Origin: Entamoeba invadens IP1
Taxonomy: Eukaryota > Evosea > Mastigamoebida > Endamoebidae
NCBI RefSeq assembly: GCF_000330505.1
Contig: NW_004440153.1
Span: 7,119 to 20,352 of the forward strand
Direction: 5' to 3'
DNA length: 13,234 nt
The notes below the pieces were generated by a model. The model was given only the letters and a program-made list of their open reading frames with translations. It did no database searches and had not been told where the DNA came from. This document shows positions 8,474 to 13,234 of the stretch, one piece after another (the stretch's first letter is position 1; every line of letters starts with the position of its first letter). Position numbers and translations under genes: made by a program.

Positions 8474-10742
8474 ATTTATTTGTAATTAATAATTAAATAT
8501 TTTATTTGTTACAGAATCGACAGAGTAAAATATTTAAAACCACAATTAAACAAACATTATTTGATAATTAAACAATACCGTTTCATTGAAATTATATTTC
8601 AAAGAATGACTTGTTATAAATATTTAATTTATTATAAATTATAAACATAAAAAATGAATAAAATGATGTCATGTGCATGATCAACATATAAGACTATGGT
8701 CATTTTTCAACATGGAATAAAAATTGCATCACAATTAACAACATTTTTTATAATGATAAATCATTTGTGTTAGAAAAAAACTATTATTTTAAACTTTTCA
8801 ATATATCTTTCAACCTGTTTATAATTTTGTTGATACTTATTAATGTACAACATAATTGTTTTAGTATTGTATATTTAATTCTGAATTATATTGTTAAAAT
8901 AAATGTATTGTAAAATGTATAGCATTGGTCATTCAACGTGCCAAACAATGACAATATAAGCAGTTGATTTGTCTGGAAAAAATACATTTTAACAAATAGT
9001 TAGTTAATAATGACATCAATAAAAAACATGATTATAACTTCTTTTGTATTTTAATGAACAACAAAAACACCAAATTGAAAAATATAAAACATTGTAACGG
9101 TCCATTTGTTTCAAATCATAAACCAATAGAAGTTTACGCTTTACTTTGTTTAAACATTAAAAACACAACAATAAATTTAATTTTCAATATATGGACAGTA
9201 ATATTTAAATAAGGTACAACAAATTGTGTATTAATATATCATTTAAAACGGCTTATATTTTACATATATATACGTTGAAATCAATAAACTCGAAATTGTG
9301 ACTTTTATGTATTTGAACTTGATTTTTTTGTAAAAAAAACTTTTTGACATTTAAACAAAAGTGGGTAAATTCATTACTGATTCAACTTCAATACATCTCT
9401 GTTGTTTAAAAACAATTTCTTTGACAACATATCAACAACAATATTAAAATATGTTAACAAAAAATACACAACTATAGTTTTTAATTCATGTTAATTCTTA
9501 GACTACTAAAAATGATTTTAATGTCTTATGTACACGTTTAAGTGAGTCGCAAGTAAAATCCTAAAATTTGTGTAAACTGTGATACTATTTCAATTTTACT
9601 GTTATCTTTTAAACTTTTTGTTTTATGTTACATTTTTACACATTGTAAAGTTACCACTTTTAATATTTTAGGCTGTTTTTAAATCACCAGTGTAGCAATA
9701 AACGGTAAAACCCAATACACCAACTGTTGTTATCAAATTAATGAAAATTACTAATTAATAAATGCTTCCATTTTAATTAATTATAATAGTTGTGGTATTA
9801 TCAAAATATTCATGTTCACTTTTTGTGTTGTATTTTGAAAAATAATAAAACGATAGTTAAGAAATATTTGGATTAATATCTCGCTTGCACATCATTTTCA
9901 ACAAAAAACTGTTGATATGAAAATTGAGGATATGGAAGTGATTGCACAATGAAATTATTAACAATTGTTTATGTTTGATTTTTCTTTGTATTAACAAATC
10001 GTCAATGCAAACACATATAATTACAATTAATAATTGAAAATAACAATGTCATTAACAGTCATTATTCATTCAATAATTCAATTTTACATTTAAATTTGTA
10101 TTAACAAATATGTATATCTATTATTAATATATTTAAACTTTAAATTGTGTTGATAACTTTGTTATGTGAATAATTGGAAACATTTTTTTACTAAAAGTTA
10201 ATAAATGTATAATTATTCAAAATAAATTTTAATGATATCATAATATAACAGAAATGATCAATTAAAAAATTTAATTTTGATTTGATAATAACTGTATATA
10301 TTGTTAATTGTATGTGTATTAACGTAAAACAGACTATTTTAAAATTATATAAATATAAAACTTGCAAACTTTTTTGTTGTTAAAAGTTTGGCATCAAACA
10401 TAAACTGTTAGATTCGAATATAATTAATATGATTTATTTTTACAACAAATTTTTATTATTGAAAATGTGTATATCTGTATTAATAAGTATATTATGTAAA
10501 CCGAATACCTCGACTACTAATAGGTTATAAACCATTATTGATTAAATATTAATTATTGGATTTTAAAAAACAATAAAAAAAATACAAATGATGTGATTGT
10601 TTTGAGATTGATAATTGATATCTGATGTGCCTGTTTAATTTATTAATAAATCATTTTTTTGTTTATCAACTACAATAACTTTTAGATGTATGAAATTTTA
10701 AAAAACTTGTAACAACTCGAATGTTTTAAAAAGGAAGAAAAA
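8474..10742. other. AT-rich interior of the 4.4-kb element, no gene seen
   Basis: Stops are dense in all six frames. The best ORF seen is about 52 codons (9054-9212), which is within chance for this composition. A slightly GC-richer patch near 9095-9165 includes that ORF. No tRNA box pattern or transposase motif was found by eye. Confidence 0.6.
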
Positions 10743-10982
10743 ATGCAACCAACAGTCAAGAAATTACTTTTATTTTGTTATTTAATTTTATATATTACAA
10801 CAACACCTGGAATTCAATTATGTTACGTCAAACTATTTAATCGGGCTTTCATGATACCGAGAATTTACATTTCTGAACTGTCTCATCTTTTCTTTTTTGG
10901 TTTCATGTTATTGGTAATTCAGTTGGTGTTTATTTTCAGATTATGCCTTTTTGTAACGATATATTTAATACAATGTTTTTAA
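10743..10982 (+). CDS. Unrecognized small ORF (79 codons) inside the 4.4-kb element
   Basis: ATG at 10743 follows an A/G-rich stretch (AAAAAGGAAGAAAAA). The product is hydrophobic, with two membrane-like runs (LLLFCYLILYI and FFGFMLLVIQLVFIF). Hydrophobic F/I/L/Y-rich products are what chance ORFs in AT-rich DNA yield. In its favour, 10743-10945 is clearly GC-richer than its surroundings. The minus strand of the same patch also has a broken, more polar reading (KKEKMRQFRNVNSRYHESPI), so the patch could be a relic of a gene on either strand. I assign no function. Confidence 0.2.
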   Translation: MQPTVKKLLLFCYLILYITTTPGIQLCYVKLFNRAFMIPRIYISELSHLFFFGFMLLVIQLVFIFRLCLFVTIYLIQCF

Positions 10983-11229
10983 TATATTTTTGACAGATAT
11001 TCCATAATATTATTTGTAAAACAGGACCAATGTCATTGTTTGCATCCACAATAGTCATTAAGATTATAAGTTGTAAAAAATCACATATCAATTACAAGTG
11101 TATATTATTAAAAAAATACATCGACAGTTTTTAGTCTACAATATTATAAAGCAAATATATACTCTAAAATACCACATACAAATAATACAGCTACGACTAT
11201 TGTGTTAATAACGGGTTACTAATAACAAA

Positions 11230-12240
11230 TTTTTGTTGCATGTTTGATGAAATTTTAATTATTAAATTGATAACAAAATAATAATTTAATAAGTTATTAT
11301 AGATATTTTATTAAATAAAACTATAATAATTTTATAATAAATTATTATTTAATTAAACAATAAAAATATAAAATAATTAATTATAACAATTATTGTTACA
11401 AACTTATAGTTAAGTTATTATTAATTTTAATAATAAATAAAAATAAAATCCCATAATGTTATTTTTAAATAGTAATTCATTTTATAACACAATGAAAACA
11501 CAGTAATAAAATAATTGAAGTGTTCTTAAGGTGTGTTTGGTTAAAAACGTTTTTCTTCATGTCAATAATTAATAATTAAAATTGTTAATAAAAAATATTA
11601 TAATTTGTTATAAAATGAATATAATTACAGGATAAATAAATAATATAATACATGTCAAGAATGTTCACATAAACTAAAGAATAAATAAAATTTAATTGTA
11701 ATAATGGTAACTATTATAATTAAATGATTAGTTCTAATTACTATTTTATTATACTATTTCTAATTTATTTAACATTATTTTATTTGAATTTGTATATTAT
11801 TTAATTATATCAAAATGATTAAATTTATTATACTTTTAGTTTTTTTGTTAATTTTATTTAAAAAATTATGTTCAAAATGAATTTAAATTAATAATTTATG
11901 GATTAATAATAATTTATTAATAGTTTAATTGTTATTTGGGTTTATTTGTGACTTTATTTTACTATTAATATTTCGTTGTTATTAATTTTTTATATAGTTT
12001 TTATAAATGTAAATATTTGTTTTTAGAAAATGTTATTTAATTGTTTTTGACAAAATGTACTATTTCATAATATATTATTTATTACATAATTTAATACATA
12101 ATTATAGTATGTGGGTTAAACATTAGTTAAGATATCGTTAATTTTATTATATTGTTATAATAAATTTGTATAATTTATTATATCATGTATATACTATAAC
12201 AATTAACCAGTTGTTAATAGTTTAAATACTAGACATTTTT
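11230..12240. other. Extremely AT-rich stretch in the right part of the 4.4-kb element
   Basis: Almost every 10-base block has at most one or two G or C, and there are long mixtures of TAATAA, TTATTA and AATTAATT. There is no ORF of note. Such DNA bends and melts easily, but nothing here proves a function. Confidence 0.6.
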
Positions 12241-12317
12241 ACTATTGTTCTATAAAAGGGAGTAACCATGAGGTGAGTTTTATTTTAATTTGCCAAAAAA
12301 TATTTTAGTGCAAAAAA

Positions 12318-12336
12318 CAAATTTTTCCGAGGCATG
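12318..12336 (-). repeat. Right terminal inverted repeat of the 4.4-kb element
   Basis: This is the perfect inverse of 7922-7940. Just inside, read inward, come GTTTTTTGC and then TTTTTTGGCAAA. The left end has the same motifs but about 30 bases farther in, so one end has gained or lost sequence. Confidence 0.78.
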
Positions 12337-12344
12337 AACTACCG
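12337..12344. repeat. Right target-site duplication AACTACCG
   Basis: It is identical to 7914-7921 and directly abuts the right inverted repeat of the 4.4-kb element. The expected empty site would read ...AATTAAG-AACTACCG-TATTTTC... Confidence 0.75.
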
Positions 12345-12505
12345 TATTTTCAATAGTAATATTTCTTTTTTTTATTTTTTGTTTATTCTAAAGGGGTTTA
12401 TAAATCTTTTCTTTCAAAAAATACTTTTACTTTGAATAGAAAAAACTTATAAATTAGGTTTTTAAATAAAAGATTTTTTGGCTAATTATATATTAAAGGG
12501 TTTCT

Positions 12506-12526
12506 TGAGGATAAGGTGTATCCTCA
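12506..12526. repeat. Hairpin TGAGGATA-aggtg-TATCCTCA
   Basis: An 8-base perfect stem with a 5-base loop is made of the same GAGGAT core that recurs to the right. A further partial copy, CAGGATCAAATCTATCCTT, follows. There is no T run directly after it, so it is not a typical terminator. Confidence 0.6.
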
Positions 12527-12557
12527 GGATCAAATCTATCCTTATTAAAAAATATTT

Positions 12558-13122
12558 TTCTGAGGATACAAAAATAAAATCCATAAGGTTCAGTTCTTCA
12601 TAAAGCCCACTCTCATAACTCAAGTTATAATTTACACTTAATATTTCGAGTCAAAGTTAAATTTTAAATTATGGTAATTATTTGTCATAAATGCCAAAAG
12701 ATTAAAAACAATCAAAAAATCGCCACAATAATCAGTAAACATAAATAATAATTATATCTCGCCAACTTGAGACGGGAAATAATGAAGTGTGAATTGTACT
12801 TGTTCACATTATGATTATAAACTTATTGATATTATTTCCGAATCCTTTTTAATAACAAAACGATTGAAATTTAGGTTTAAATTGATAATTGTTTTTTTAT
12901 CAAAATGAAAATTGAAAAAGTCGAAAACACTGATTAACTAATAATGCATTTTTGAAATAACAAATTTATAAATAATTTTGTAATTTATGCAATTATTCAA
13001 ATTTATTATAATAACAAAGTTAATCATATTGTGTATATTTTAATATAATTGTTTCATTTTGATATTAACTTGTGTTTTAAACAGATTTACAGTTCTGAGG
13101 ATGGCAGTTGTTTTCTGAGGAT
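12558..13122 (+). repeat. Three direct copies of TTCTGAGGAT
   Basis: Copies are at 12558-12567, 13093-13102 and 13113-13122. The last two lie 20 bases apart and share the longer form TTCTGAGGATG(G/A)CAG. Together with the hairpin at 12506 they suggest one motif spread over 600 bases. Confidence 0.5.
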
Positions 13123-13234
13123 GACAGAAATAGAAAGTTAACACTTTTACATCTATCTGAAATGTATATTGAGTAAGTTACTATTTTTGTATATGGGAAC
13201 ACGTCATTTCACTTCTTAGATGTTTAAGTCTGTG

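Larger units (their letters stand above)
7922..12336. mobile_element. Putative 4.4-kb DNA transposon with 19-base inverted repeats and an 8-base target duplication, no intact transposase
   Basis: The left end CATGCCTCGGAAAAATTTG (7922-7940) is matched perfectly, inverted, at 12318-12336. AACTACCG lies directly outside both ends (7914-7921 and 12337-12344). Inverted ends flanked by a direct duplication are the hallmark of cut-and-paste insertion. These GC-containing strings are very unlikely by chance in such AT-rich DNA. An 8-base duplication fits hAT or P-type elements; a G on the far side of each copy also permits a 9-base reading with unequal ends, closer to Mutator. The inner parts of the ends share GTTTTTTGC (7970-7978 and, inverted, 12310-12318). 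The interior has no long ORF, so it is non-autonomous or heavily decayed. Confidence 0.75.
12345..13234. other. AT-rich spacer to the right of the 4.4-kb element
   Basis: No gene or RNA is recognizable. The only notable structure is the TTCTGAGGAT repeat family and its hairpin, described separately. Confidence 0.6.

Noticed and set aside
9054..9212. 52-codon plus-strand ORF inside the large element
   Set aside because: With stop codons at roughly one in ten random codons here, a few ORFs of this length are expected by chance across the element.

Overview
The window looks like Entamoeba nuclear DNA; E. invadens or another species with long spacers is my guess, and the species is not proven. 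Three things point there: very AT-rich spacers around a more GC-rich gene, a gene with the transmembrane-kinase (TMK) layout that is greatly expanded in Entamoeba (signal peptide, very long CxxC-rich ectodomain, one membrane span, TKL-like kinase domain), and a close upstream promoter block resembling Entamoeba TATA-like and GAAC elements.

Layout. Positions 1-2346 are AT-rich spacer with a gene-like GC island near 900-1340 that may be a decayed exon. Positions 2347-7395, minus strand, hold one TMK gene of 5,049 bases. It is broken by three in-frame stops (7066-7068, 5359-5361, 2467-2469) and three single-base-deletion frameshifts (near 4334-4341, 3896-3905 and 2868-2871). Reading across these lesions gives a complete receptor kinase of about 1,683 residues, with every kinase motif present. 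It is therefore best called a young pseudogene. Positions 7535-7723 hold a 189-base MITE-like element with near-perfect terminal inverted repeats and a TA duplication at each end.

Positions 7922-12336 are bounded by perfect 19-base inverted repeats, and the same 8 bases (AACTACCG) lie directly outside both ends. I read this as one transposon insertion of about 4.4 kb whose interior has no convincing transposase. Inside it are an 80-base degenerate tandem repeat, a 16-base palindrome, one small GC-richer ORF and an extremely AT-rich right part. From 12345 to the end there is AT-rich spacer with a repeated TTCTGAGGAT motif and a hairpin built from the same motif.

Taken together, this is a decaying receptor-kinase locus next to a nest of non-autonomous DNA transposons. 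I see no intact long gene, tRNA, rRNA or CRISPR array.
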